Positions 20,274-28,974 of a stretch of DNA of 64,000 bases are shown here, piece by piece. The translations under genes were made by a program, and so were the position numbers. The notes under the pieces were generated by a model that worked only from the letters and a program-made list of their open reading frames with translations, did no database searches and was not told the DNA's origin. How positions within the stretch are numbered: position 1 is the first letter of the stretch; each line of letters starts with the position of its first letter. This stretch comes from Actinomycetes bacterium (GTDB lineage: Bacteria; Actinomycetota; Actinomycetes; S36-B12). Location: contig JAHECS010000011.1 in assembly GCA_024641635.1 (NCBI GenBank), forward strand, positions 1 to 64,000, in the 5' to 3' direction.

Positions 20274-21169
20274 TAGGACTCCTGACGCAGGTCGGCGCCG
20301 ATGTCCAGCACCGGAGCCGAATGGGTGAGGGCTCCCACAGCAAGGTAGTCGACGCCCGTGGCCGCCACCTCACCCGCCATGTCGAGGGACAGCCCTCCGG
20401 ACGCCTCGAGCCGAGCCCGGCCACTCGTGCGACGGACGGCCTCCCGCATCTGCTCCGGCGTGAAGTTGTCCAGGAGCACGAGGTCCGCGCCAGCGTCGAG
20501 CACCTCGTCGAGCTGGTCGATCGAGTCGACCTCCACCTCCACGTCGATGCCAGGGAACTGCCGACGCACGGCCTCGAAGGCGGCCGCGACCCCGCCCGCG
20601 GCGATCACATGGTTGTCCTTGACCAGGGCAGCGTCCGAGAGCGACATCCGGTGGTTGACTCCCCCACCGCACCGGACGGCGTACTTCTCCAGCCGTCTCA
20701 TGCCCGGGGTCGTCTTCCGGGTGTCGCGGATCGACGCACCCGTGCCGGCCACGGCATCCACCCAGGTGCGGGTCGCCGTCGCGATGCCGCTGAGATGCCC
20801 CAGCAGGTTGAGCGCGGGACGTTCGGCACGGAGCAGCTCATGCGTCGGTCCCGACGCCGAGAGGATGACGTCGCCCGCCTCGACTCGACTGCCGTCGGCG
20901 ACCACGGTGCGGACGGCCACCGAGTCACCGGACACGTACGAGAACACCGCCTCCGCCACCGACCCTCCGGCCACGATGCCGGGCCGACGCGCGACGAGGT
21001 CCAGCGTGGCCCGCTGGTCCGACGGGACCGTCGCCACCGTCGTGACATCGACGCCGCCATCGAGGTCCTCGTCGACCGCCAGGCCGATGAGCAGCTCGAG
21101 CGCGACAGGGTCGATGCCGGCCGCCGACACCTTCGCCCGCACTCCGTCATCGATCCGACCGCCACTCAT
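20273..21169 (-). CDS. nadC: Nicotinate-nucleotide pyrophosphorylase (carboxylating)
   Basis: ALNLLGHLSGIATATRTWVD, DTRKTTPGMRRLEKYAVRCGGGVNHRMSLSD. Confidence 0.95.
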   Translation of the reverse strand: MSGGRIDDGVRAKVSAAGIDPVALELLIGLAVDEDLDGGVDVTTVATVPSDQRATLDLVARRPGIVAGGSVAEAVFSYVSGDSVAVRTVVADGSRVEAGDVILSASGPTHELLRAERPALNLLGHLSGIATATRTWVDAVAGTGASIRDTRKTTPGMRRLEKYAVRCGGGVNHRMSLSDAALVKDNHVIAAGGVAAAFEAVRRQFPGIDVEVEVDSIDQLDEVLDAGADLVLLDNFTPEQMREAVRRTSGRARLEASGGLSLDMAGEVAATGVDYLAVGALTHSAPVLDIGADLRQES

Positions 21170-22821
21170 GCAGGGCCACCCATCAGGCTCTCCTCCCGCG
21201 TCACCAGCTGCCCATCGTCGGCCACGCGCGTCACGAGCCGCACGCGCCATCGATCGTCATCCTGCTCCGGGTAGTCCTCGCGCCAATGCGAACCCCGGGT
21301 CTCCGTGCGGAGAACGGCATGCCGCACCAGCACGGTCGCGATCTGGTGCAGGTTGGACGTCTCCCAGTCCTCCGTCGACGGCGTCGCGCCGTCGGCGCGC
21401 CCCAGCTGCGTCAGGCTCCGCTCCGCCTCGGCAAGGGAGTCGGCGCTGCGGAGCACCCCGGCGTCGGTGTCCATCACCTGCTGCATGGGCCGCCGCACCG
21501 CGTGCGGCAGGAGCCCGTCGGCCCCGGAGAGCGGCTCCGCCTCTCGGATCACCGGATCGTCCTCCTGGAGGGCCGACACGATCCGGCGGGCGAAGACCAG
21601 GCCCTCGAGCAGCGAGTTGGACGCCAGCCGGTTGGCCCCGTGCACGCCCGTGCATGCGACCTCGCCGCAGGCGTACAGGCCCCGGATGCTCGCCCGGCCC
21701 CAGTGGTCGGTGCGAACCCCTCCCGACACGTAGTGCTGCGCCGGAGCGACGGGGATGAGGTCGGTGACGGGGTCGATTCCCCGCGACCGGCACGACTCCA
21801 GGATCGTCGGGAAGCGCTGGAGCCACGTGTCCGCGCCCAGCATGCGCCCGTCGAGCCAGACGTGGGGGGCCCCTTCGTCGCGCATGCGCCGCATGATCGC
21901 CTTGGCCACGACGTCCCGAGGGGCGAGGTCCGCCAGCGGGTGCACGCCCGTCATCAGTCGCGACCCGCTGCCGTCGAGCAGCACGGCGCCCTCGCCCCGC
22001 ACCGCCTCCGACACGAGGGGCTGCTGCCCCTGGGCAAGGGGACCGAGCCACATGACGGTCGGGTGGAACTGGACGAACTCGACGTCGGCGATGTCGGCCC
22101 CTGCCCGCAGCGCGAGCGCGACGCCGTCGCCGGTCGACACGTAGGGGTTGGTCGTCTGGCCGAAGACCTGGCCGAACCCGCCGGTCGCCAGCACGACCAC
22201 CGGGGCGAGAGCCGCGCCGATCCCGTCGCGCTGGCCCGAGCCCATGACGTGCAGGGTCACGCCCTGGGCCGCTCCGGTGCCGTCGCGGAGGAGGTCGAGG
22301 GCCAGGGCATTCTCGATCACCTCGATCCCGGGATCCAGCTGGACGGCAGCGACGAGGGCACGGGAGATCTCGGCTCCCGTGGCGTCGCCGCCGGCGTGCG
22401 CGATCCGGTCTCGAAGGTGGCCCCCCTCGCGGGTCAGGGCGATCGCGCCGCTGGCGTCGACGTCGAAGTGAGCCCCGATGGCGATGAGATCCCGCACGGC
22501 GGCCGGACCCTCGGTGACGAGGATGTCGACGGCCACCTCGTCGCACAGGCCGACGCCCGCGACGAGGGTGTCGTGCAGGTGCTCGGCCGGTGAGTCGTCC
22601 TCGGACAGCGCGGCGGCGATGCCGCCCTGCGCCCACCGCGTCGATCCCTCGTTGACCTGGGCCTTGGTCACGAGGAGGACCGTGCGCCCGATGGCGCGCG
22701 CTCTGAGTGCGACGCTCAGCCCGGCGATACCCGAGCCCACCACGACGACATCGGCGCGGGCGGTCCAGCCGGGGTCCGCGGCAGTGAGGCGGTCAGGAAC
22801 GCGCACAGAGGATGTCGTCAT
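21166..22821 (-). CDS. nadB: L-aspartate oxidase
   Basis: FAD motif VVVGSGIAGLSVALRA; GGVRTDHWGRASIRGLYACGEVACTGVHGANRLASNSLLEGLVF. Confidence 0.95.
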   Translation of the reverse strand: MTTSSVRVPDRLTAADPGWTARADVVVVGSGIAGLSVALRARAIGRTVLLVTKAQVNEGSTRWAQGGIAAALSEDDSPAEHLHDTLVAGVGLCDEVAVDILVTEGPAAVRDLIAIGAHFDVDASGAIALTREGGHLRDRIAHAGGDATGAEISRALVAAVQLDPGIEVIENALALDLLRDGTGAAQGVTLHVMGSGQRDGIGAALAPVVVLATGGFGQVFGQTTNPYVSTGDGVALALRAGADIADVEFVQFHPTVMWLGPLAQGQQPLVSEAVRGEGAVLLDGSGSRLMTGVHPLADLAPRDVVAKAIMRRMRDEGAPHVWLDGRMLGADTWLQRFPTILESCRSRGIDPVTDLIPVAPAQHYVSGGVRTDHWGRASIRGLYACGEVACTGVHGANRLASNSLLEGLVFARRIVSALQEDDPVIREAEPLSGADGLLPHAVRRPMQQVMDTDAGVLRSADSLAEAERSLTQLGRADGATPSTEDWETSNLHQIATVLVRHAVLRTETRGSHWREDYPEQDDDRWRVRLVTRVADDGQLVTREESLMGGPA

Positions 22822-23675
22822 CGCCCGATCACCACCGCACGATTGTCGATGAGCCGGGTGCTGCCGACCCGCGCCGCGACGAGCGCCCTCGCCAGGCCCC
22901 GGTCCGGCGCCTCGCCGAGTTCGGGGTCGACCACGACCAGGTAGTCGAGGTCGACGCCCGCCACCTGCGCCAGCACGGCTCGCCCGGCGAGCGCGGCGGC
23001 CTCCGCCCCGTCGACCGCTGCGACCTCGGCCGCCTCAAGGGCCCGCGGGATCGCGGCGGCCGCGACCCGCTCCGGCTCCGACAGGAATCGGTTGCGACTG
23101 CTGAGGGCCAGCCCGTCGGGCTCGCGCACCGTGGGCACGCCGATCACCGAGACGCCCATCCTGAGGTCCGCCGTCATCCGGCGGACGAGGACGAGCTGCT
23201 GGTAGTCCTTCTCTCCGAACACCGCCACGTCGGGCCGCGTCATGCCGATGAGCTTCGCCACGACCGTCAGCACCCCGCGGAAGTGCCCCGGTCGGGACGC
23301 ACCCTCGAGGATCCCGCCCAGGTACCCGGGATCAAGGGTGACGCTGTCATCTCGGAAGCCTCGGGCAGCTCCGTACACCTCGGTCGCATCGGGAGCGAGG
23401 ACGATGTCGGCGCCCGCCGCGTCGGCGAGAGCGACGTCGGACTCCAGCGACCGCGGGTAGACCTCGTAGTCCTCGCCGGCACCGAACTGGGTCGGGTTGA
23501 CGAAGACGGTGACGATGACGGACCCCTCGGCGCCCGCGTGCTGCCTGGCGGTCCTGACCAGCTCCACGTGCCCGTCGTGCAGGGCGCCCATCGTCATCAC
23601 GACGGCCCGGAGGCCCGCCCTGCCTTCTGTGGCGTCGGCCAGGGCTGCCGCGGTCGTGACCACGCGCGCCGGCAC
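22818..23675 (-). CDS. panC: Pantothenate synthetase
   Basis: VVMTMGALHDGHVELVRTAR, VFVNPTQFGAGEDYEVYPR, VFGEKDYQQLVLVRRM. Confidence 0.95.
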   Translation of the reverse strand: MPARVVTTAAALADATEGRAGLRAVVMTMGALHDGHVELVRTARQHAGAEGSVIVTVFVNPTQFGAGEDYEVYPRSLESDVALADAAGADIVLAPDATEVYGAARGFRDDSVTLDPGYLGGILEGASRPGHFRGVLTVVAKLIGMTRPDVAVFGEKDYQQLVLVRRMTADLRMGVSVIGVPTVREPDGLALSSRNRFLSEPERVAAAAIPRALEAAEVAAVDGAEAAALAGRAVLAQVAGVDLDYLVVVDPELGEAPDRGLARALVAARVGSTRLIDNRAVVIGR

Positions 23676-23676
23676 G

Positions 23677-24558
23677 TCAGTCAGCCTTCCTGGCGAGCAC
23701 GCCGAGCAGCTCCTGCGCTGCGGACAGGTCGATCAGGCCTGCTGCCACGGCGCGATCGGCGGTCAGCCGGGCCAGGGACCGGTAGGCGTCCGTCACGACC
23801 GGCGAGAGGTCGCTCATGCGGTCCAGGTGCTCCGCAACCGTGCGCGCGTCACCCCTGGCGACCGGACCGGTCAGGGCGGCGTCACCGTGCCTGAGGGCGT
23901 TGTCGAGTGATGCACTCAGCAGCGGGGCCATCAGCCGCTGGGGCTCGGCGATCCCGGCCTCCCGCAGGAGCTCCAGGGATTGCAGCACCACCGTCATGAG
24001 GTAGTTGGCGCCGAACACGATGGCCGCGTGGTAGAGCCCACGAGCCTCCTCCGGAACCCAGACCGGCTCGCCGCCCATCTCGACGACGAGGGCCTCGACC
24101 ACCGGCCGCACCGATTCGGCCGACGTCACGCCGAAGGGGCAGTCCGCCAGGCGGGCCAGGTCGACGCTCGTGCCGGTGAACGTCATGACGGGGTGCAGTG
24201 CCAGCGGGATCGCGCCGACGTCCTCCGCGGCCTCGAGCACCTCGACCCCGTAGCGGCCCGATGGGTGGGCGACGAACTGACCCGCATGGATGGCCCCGGT
24301 GCCCGCCAGGCCCGCGGCGAGCGCGGGCAGGACGTCATCCGGGACGGCCAGCACGACGAGGTCCGCACCGGCGGCGACCTCCGGCACGGCGAGGATCGGC
24401 ACGCCCGGGAGAAGGGCCTCGGCGCGCAGGCGCGAGAGGTCGCTGACCGCCGAGACGGCGACGATGTCGTGGCCTGCTCGGCGCAACGCCGCGCCCAGCA
24501 CCGCGCCGACGCGACCCGCGCCCACGATGCCGACGCGAAGCCGCGGCGGACCGGACAT
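23677..24558 (-). CDS. Rossmann-like / DUF2520 domain protein
   Basis: LRVGIVGAGRVGAVLGAALRRAGHDIVAVS; follows panC in the same direction. Confidence 0.85.
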   Translation of the reverse strand: MSGPPRLRVGIVGAGRVGAVLGAALRRAGHDIVAVSAVSDLSRLRAEALLPGVPILAVPEVAAGADLVVLAVPDDVLPALAAGLAGTGAIHAGQFVAHPSGRYGVEVLEAAEDVGAIPLALHPVMTFTGTSVDLARLADCPFGVTSAESVRPVVEALVVEMGGEPVWVPEEARGLYHAAIVFGANYLMTVVLQSLELLREAGIAEPQRLMAPLLSASLDNALRHGDAALTGPVARGDARTVAEHLDRMSDLSPVVTDAYRSLARLTADRAVAAGLIDLSAAQELLGVLARKAD

Positions 24559-24657
24559 GCTCACCCGACGGAGCGTAGACCGCGCGCACGCTGCCGCCTC
24601 CGGCAGTGCGGCGTCGTGCACACCCGTCGGCTGCGTTGCGTCTGGCACGATGACGGC

Positions 24658-25782
24658 GTGCCGACGACCCTGCTGCTGGGCATCGGGGCCGCAGCCGGGC
24701 TCCCGTGCGACCGGCAGCTGGCGCTGGCGCCTCATCACCCCCTCGCGAATCCGGGGTTCCAGCTGCAGGTCACCGTCGAGGACGGGATCGTGACGTCAGC
24801 GGACCCGCGACCCGGCCTCATGCACCGCAGCGCCGAGAAGCTCTTCGAGTCCAGGGACTGCCGCCAGGCCATGCTCCTGGCGGACCGGCACGACTGGCTG
24901 TCCGCCTTCTCGTCGGAGGTCGGCGTCGCGCTGACCTTCGAGGATGCCCTCGGCATCGTGCCGCCGGAGCGGGCGACGTGGATCCGTACGGCACTGGCCG
25001 AGGCCAACCGGATCACGGCCAGCCTCGCCTTCCTCGCGCCGGTGTCGGGGGCCGTGCGGTCGCGGGCCGAGGTGGTGCGGGAGCGGTTCGTCGACGCCCA
25101 GGAGCAGGTCACGGGAGGACGGGTCCATCCGGGCTTCGCGCGGATCGGCGGAGTGGCGGCACCGCTACACGAGGAGGGCATCGCCGCGTACCGGGCATCG
25201 CTCGACGCGCTGGGCACCCTGCATCGGGACCTCGTCGACGCCATTGCCGGCTTCACCGAGCCGCTCGCAGCCGTGGCGACGCTGTCCAGGGACGAGGCGA
25301 TCGCCTACGGAGCCAGCGGGCCGGTCGCGCGGGCCAGCGGACTCGACCTCGACCTGCGTCGCGACGACCCGTACCTCGCGTACGGCCCGCTCGCCGACGA
25401 GCTGGCAGTCGTCACCCGCACGGCCGGTGACGCGCAGGCGCGCTACCAGGTGCTGGTCGACGAGCTTCCGGTGTCCGCCCGGCTCCTGGCCGCCTGCCTG
25501 GCCGAGGTCGAGCGACTCGGCCCGGGCCCCGTCGACGTACCCCTCCCGAAGGTGGTGCGACTGCCCGAGGGGACGTCCTACGCGTGGCTCGAGGGCCCGC
25601 TCGGCATCAGCGGCTGCCTCGTCGTCGGGTCCGGGGAGAAGACCCCGGGGCGCATGAAGATCCGCTCAGCCTCGTTCGCCACGATGCAGGCGATGGGGGT
25701 GGCGCTGGTCGGCACGCCCGAGGATCGGCTGGCGGAGGCTGTCATGTCGTTCCCGATGGTGATGGGCGACGTCGACCGCTAG
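24658..25782 (+). CDS. Orphan NuoD-like (NADH-quinone oxidoreductase 49 kDa subunit-like) protein
   Basis: PGLMHRSAEKLFESRDCRQAMLLADRHDWLSAF, IRTALAEANRI, MKIRSASFATMQAM, ...GDVDR C-terminus align by eye with NuoD. Confidence 0.75.
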   Translation: MPTTLLLGIGAAAGLPCDRQLALAPHHPLANPGFQLQVTVEDGIVTSADPRPGLMHRSAEKLFESRDCRQAMLLADRHDWLSAFSSEVGVALTFEDALGIVPPERATWIRTALAEANRITASLAFLAPVSGAVRSRAEVVRERFVDAQEQVTGGRVHPGFARIGGVAAPLHEEGIAAYRASLDALGTLHRDLVDAIAGFTEPLAAVATLSRDEAIAYGASGPVARASGLDLDLRRDDPYLAYGPLADELAVVTRTAGDAQARYQVLVDELPVSARLLAACLAEVERLGPGPVDVPLPKVVRLPEGTSYAWLEGPLGISGCLVVGSGEKTPGRMKIRSASFATMQAMGVALVGTPEDRLAEAVMSFPMVMGDVDR

Positions 25783-25784
25783 CT

Positions 25785-25850
25785 CCGCCGAGAGGCACGC
25801 AATGGTCGCGCTGCGGGGGTCCGCAGCGACCATTGCGTGCCTCTCGGCGG
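25785..25850. terminator. Very long near-perfect hairpin filling a convergent intergenic space
   Basis: CCGCCGAGAGGCACGCAATGGTCGcgCTGCGG / CCGCAGCGACCATTGCGTGCCTCTCGGCGG: about 30 bp stem with one 2-nt bulge and a GGGT loop. Confidence 0.85.
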
Positions 25851-26141
25851 TCAGTCCTCGCCGTGCTCCCGCAGGTAGGTCACGAAGCGGGCCCGCAGCA
25901 GCTCCTCGGTCGTCGGGTCGAGCTCCCGATCGCCCCACATCTCGCGGAACGCGCGCACCGTCTCGATGAACGTACCGCCCACGGCGCCGAGGTCACCGCC
26001 CTCACCCTCGATCGCTGCCATGCCGGGCATGTGCGAGAACAGGTCGGTGAAGAATCCGACGTCCACGTGATGCTCGGCGCGCTTGAAGGCGCGCTGGCGC
26101 AGTTCGTCGAACGGGAGGTCCTCGAGTGCGACGTCGCTCAT
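25851..26141 (-). CDS. Conserved hypothetical small protein
   Basis: 96-aa frame from ATG 26141 (MSDVALEDLPFDELRQRAFKRAEHHVDVGFF...) with a TANNNT box 7 nt upstream. Confidence 0.7.
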   Translation of the reverse strand: MSDVALEDLPFDELRQRAFKRAEHHVDVGFFTDLFSHMPGMAAIEGEGGDLGAVGGTFIETVRAFREMWGDRELDPTTEELLRARFVTYLREHGED

Positions 26142-26151
26142 GGCACGAAGC

Positions 26152-26619
26152 CTATTGGGTGGGCGGGCCGTCGCCGGGACCCACGGGGAGTCGGCACAGG
26201 TGCTCGAGCCACAGTGCCGCCGTCGCGAGCGCGAGCGCGCCCACCGACGCGATCGTGGCCGCCCAGAAGGTCTGCGCACCGGAGGCCGTGCCGAGCTTGG
26301 TGGCCATCCCGACCGCGATGCCGCCGTAGAAGCCCATGACCAAAGCCCCGATGCGCGAGGCGGCCATGGCGAGCGCAGCGGTGCGGGCCGCCACGATCGC
26401 GGGCATGGGCTTGCTCCCCGGCCGATGCTGGAGGCGCGGTCGCGAGGACAGTCCCCAGTACCCGACGGCGCCGGCCAGCAGCCACAGGGCCGCAGCGGCC
26501 AGCCACGGGACGGGCACGATGCGACCGCTCCAGGCGTCGATGACCTGGACGACGCCCCACCCGAGCGCCGCCGCGACGACCGCGATCCCGACGAGCAGCC
26601 GGATCCGCGTCGGCTGCAT
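26152..26619 (-). CDS. DUF3180-like membrane protein
   Basis: About 155 aa with several TM segments, directly downstream of the fol genes. Confidence 0.75.
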   Translation of the reverse strand: MQPTRIRLLVGIAVVAAALGWGVVQVIDAWSGRIVPVPWLAAAALWLLAGAVGYWGLSSRPRLQHRPGSKPMPAIVAARTAALAMAASRIGALVMGFYGGIAVGMATKLGTASGAQTFWAATIASVGALALATAALWLEHLCRLPVGPGDGPPTQ

Positions 26620-26624
26620 GGCAT

Positions 26625-27143
26625 TCACGGCTGCCGCCGATCCCGCACGGGCAGGCGGAGGTCGAGCTCCGTGGCCCGGACGCCCGATCTGTCGATGCCG
26701 GCGAGCAGGTCGCGCACGGACCCCCAGTCCCCCACCATCGCGTCCGGGGCCACGTCGGCCCACGGGACGAGCACGAAGGCCCGCTCGTGGGCGCGTGGGT
26801 GGGGCACGACGAGGTCGGGCTCGTCGATGACGTCCGTCCCGACGGACAGGATGTCGATGTCGAGGGTGCGCGGTCCCCAGCGGACGTCACGCGTGCGGTG
26901 CCAGGACTGCTCCACGCGCTGCGTACGGGCCAGCAGGTCGAGAGGCGTGAGCGAGGTGCTCGCCAGGACCACGGCGTTGAGGTAGTCGTCCTGCTCCGGG
27001 CCGCCGACCGGGTCGGTCCGGTATACCCGGGACACCGCGAGGAGCTCGAGCCCCTCGGTCGCGGCGAGCTCGTCGACCGCGCCCTGGAGGATGCCGGCGG
27101 AGTCCCCGACGTTGGATCCGAGGGCCAGGGCGACCTCAGCCAT
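26625..27143 (-). CDS. folK: HPPK, 2-amino-4-hydroxy-6-hydroxymethyldihydropteridine diphosphokinase
   Basis: ALGSNVGDS, RWGPRTLDIDIL. Confidence 0.95.
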   Translation of the reverse strand: MAEVALALGSNVGDSAGILQGAVDELAATEGLELLAVSRVYRTDPVGGPEQDDYLNAVVLASTSLTPLDLLARTQRVEQSWHRTRDVRWGPRTLDIDILSVGTDVIDEPDLVVPHPRAHERAFVLVPWADVAPDAMVGDWGSVRDLLAGIDRSGVRATELDLRLPVRDRRQP

Positions 27144-27507
27144 CGTCGGACCGCCGACGGACGATACGGACCTCGACGTCATCGAACGGCACCTCGATCG
27201 GTGCGTTCGGCTTGTGCACCGTCACGGCGACGGCCTCCACGCCCCGGAAGGCGAGGCATGCCTCCGCGACGCGCTCGGCAAGCGTCTCGATCAGGTCGAC
27301 GGGCTCCCCCACGATGAGCGCATGCACAGCCAGCGCCACCTCGCCGTAGTGAACGGTGTCGGCCAGGTCGTCGGTTCCGGCGGCCGTCGACGTGATCACG
27401 TCGAGACACACGTCGACGGAGAACTCCTGCCCCTCGGCTCGCTCCTGCGCGAAGACGCCATGGCGCCCCACGCCGCGGATTCCCCGCACGACGATCTGGT
27501 CAGCCAT
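27136..27507 (-). CDS. folB: Dihydroneopterin aldolase
   Basis: GVGRHGVFAQERAEGQEFSVDV, DTVHYGEVA, IETLAERVAEACL. Confidence 0.95.
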   Translation of the reverse strand: MADQIVVRGIRGVGRHGVFAQERAEGQEFSVDVCLDVITSTAAGTDDLADTVHYGEVALAVHALIVGEPVDLIETLAERVAEACLAFRGVEAVAVTVHKPNAPIEVPFDDVEVRIVRRRSDDG

Positions 27508-28360
27508 GTGCGCTTCCCCGTCGCCAGGCCTCTGCGACGCGGACGGCGTCGCTGCTTCCGGCCACGTCGTGCACCCGGACCGCCCACACGCCCATGGCGG
27601 CAGCCACTGCGGTGACCGCGTCGGTGGCGCGATCTCGCTCGTCGACGGGTCGGTCCACGCCGTCATCGTCAGCGAGCAGCGAACCGAGGAAGCGCTTGCG
27701 CGACGCCCCGATCAGGAGGGGGAAGCCCTGCGCGGCGAGGTTGGGCAGGCGCTTCAGCAGCGCCCAGTTGTGGTCGGCCTCCTTGGCGAACCCGAGGCCG
27801 GGGTCGAGGACGATGTGCCGCTGCGGGATGCCGGCCGCCATGGCGGCCTCGGCCCTGTCCCGCAGCTCGCCGATGACGTCGACGACGACGTCGTCGTACG
27901 TCGCGAGGTCATCCATCCGGTCACTGTGCCCGCGCCAGTGCATGGCCACGTAGGGCACTCCGAGCCGAGCGACTGCCGCATGCATGTCCGGGTCGGCCAG
28001 CCCGCCGCTCACGTCGTTCACGAGGCAGGCCCCCGCAGCCACGGCTGCCAGGGCCGTCTCGGCCCGCATCGTGTCGACGCTGACGGGAACTCCCGCCTCG
28101 ACGAGACCCGACACGACGGGCAGCACCCGGTCCAGCTCCTCGCCGACGGGAACCCGCTGGGCTCCCGGCCGGGTGGACTCACCGCCCACGTCGACGATGT
28201 CCGCTCCCTGCGCGTGGAGATCCCGGCCGTGCGCGACCGCGGCGCTGACGTCCTGGTAGCGGCCGCCGTCGGAGAAGGAGTCGGGGGTGACGTTGAGGAC
28301 ACCCATGACCACGGTCCGCCGAAGCTGCGCGAGGGGCGCGGGCAGCCCGTCGGGACGCAC
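27500..28360 (-). CDS. folP: Dihydropteroate synthase
   Basis: VMGVLNVTPDSFSDGGRY, DIVDVGGESTRPGAQ; GTG start 28360. Confidence 0.95.
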   Translation of the reverse strand: MRPDGLPAPLAQLRRTVVMGVLNVTPDSFSDGGRYQDVSAAVAHGRDLHAQGADIVDVGGESTRPGAQRVPVGEELDRVLPVVSGLVEAGVPVSVDTMRAETALAAVAAGACLVNDVSGGLADPDMHAAVARLGVPYVAMHWRGHSDRMDDLATYDDVVVDVIGELRDRAEAAMAAGIPQRHIVLDPGLGFAKEADHNWALLKRLPNLAAQGFPLLIGASRKRFLGSLLADDDGVDRPVDERDRATDAVTAVAAAMGVWAVRVHDVAGSSDAVRVAEAWRRGSAHG

Positions 28361-28362
28361 GG

Positions 28363-28974
28363 TCAGTGCCCCAGGATGAGCGACATGGCCTCCGCGCGGG
28401 TGGCCGGGTTGCGCAGGCTCCCGCGCACGGCGCTGGTCACCGTCTTCGCGCCGGGCTTGCGCACGCCGCGCATCGACATGCACAGATGCTCCGCCTCCAT
28501 CACCACGATCGCACCGCGCGGTTCGAGGATCCGCACGAGTGCGTCGGCGACCTGCGTGGTGAGTCGCTCCTGCACCTGGGGTCGCTTGGCGTACACGTCG
28601 ACGAGCCGGGCGAGCTTCGACAGTCCGGTGATGCGACCGCTCTCGTTCGGGATGTAGCCGATGTGGGCGACCCCGTGGAAGGGCACGAGGTGGTGCTCGC
28701 AGGTGCTGTACAGCTCGATGTCCTTGACCATCACCAGCTCGTCGTGACCGAGGTCGAAGGTGGTCGTGAGCACGTCGTCCGGCGTCTGGTGCAGGCCGCG
28801 GAACATCTCCTCGTAGGCCCGGGCCACCCGTGCTGGCGTGTCGACGAGCCCATCACGATCGGGGTCCTCCCCCATCGCGATCAGCAGGTCACGCACTGCG
28901 CGCTCGGCCGCCGCCGTGTCGAACGGGCGCGTCGGCCGGTCGTCCGGCAGCGACACCGGGTCGACGCCCGTCAT
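28363..28974 (-). CDS. folE: GTP cyclohydrolase I
   Basis: [43 protein letters not shown]. Confidence 0.95.
   Translation of the reverse strand: MTGVDPVSLPDDRPTRPFDTAAAERAVRDLLIAMGEDPDRDGLVDTPARVARAYEEMFRGLHQTPDDVLTTTFDLGHDELVMVKDIELYSTCEHHLVPFHGVAHIGYIPNESGRITGLSKLARLVDVYAKRPQVQERLTTQVADALVRILEPRGAIVVMEAEHLCMSMRGVRKPGAKTVTSAVRGSLRNPATRAEAMSLILGH

Noticed and set aside
25785-25850. Long hairpin considered as transposon terminal inverted repeats
   Set aside because: Arms are separated by only 4 nt; no transposase or target duplication
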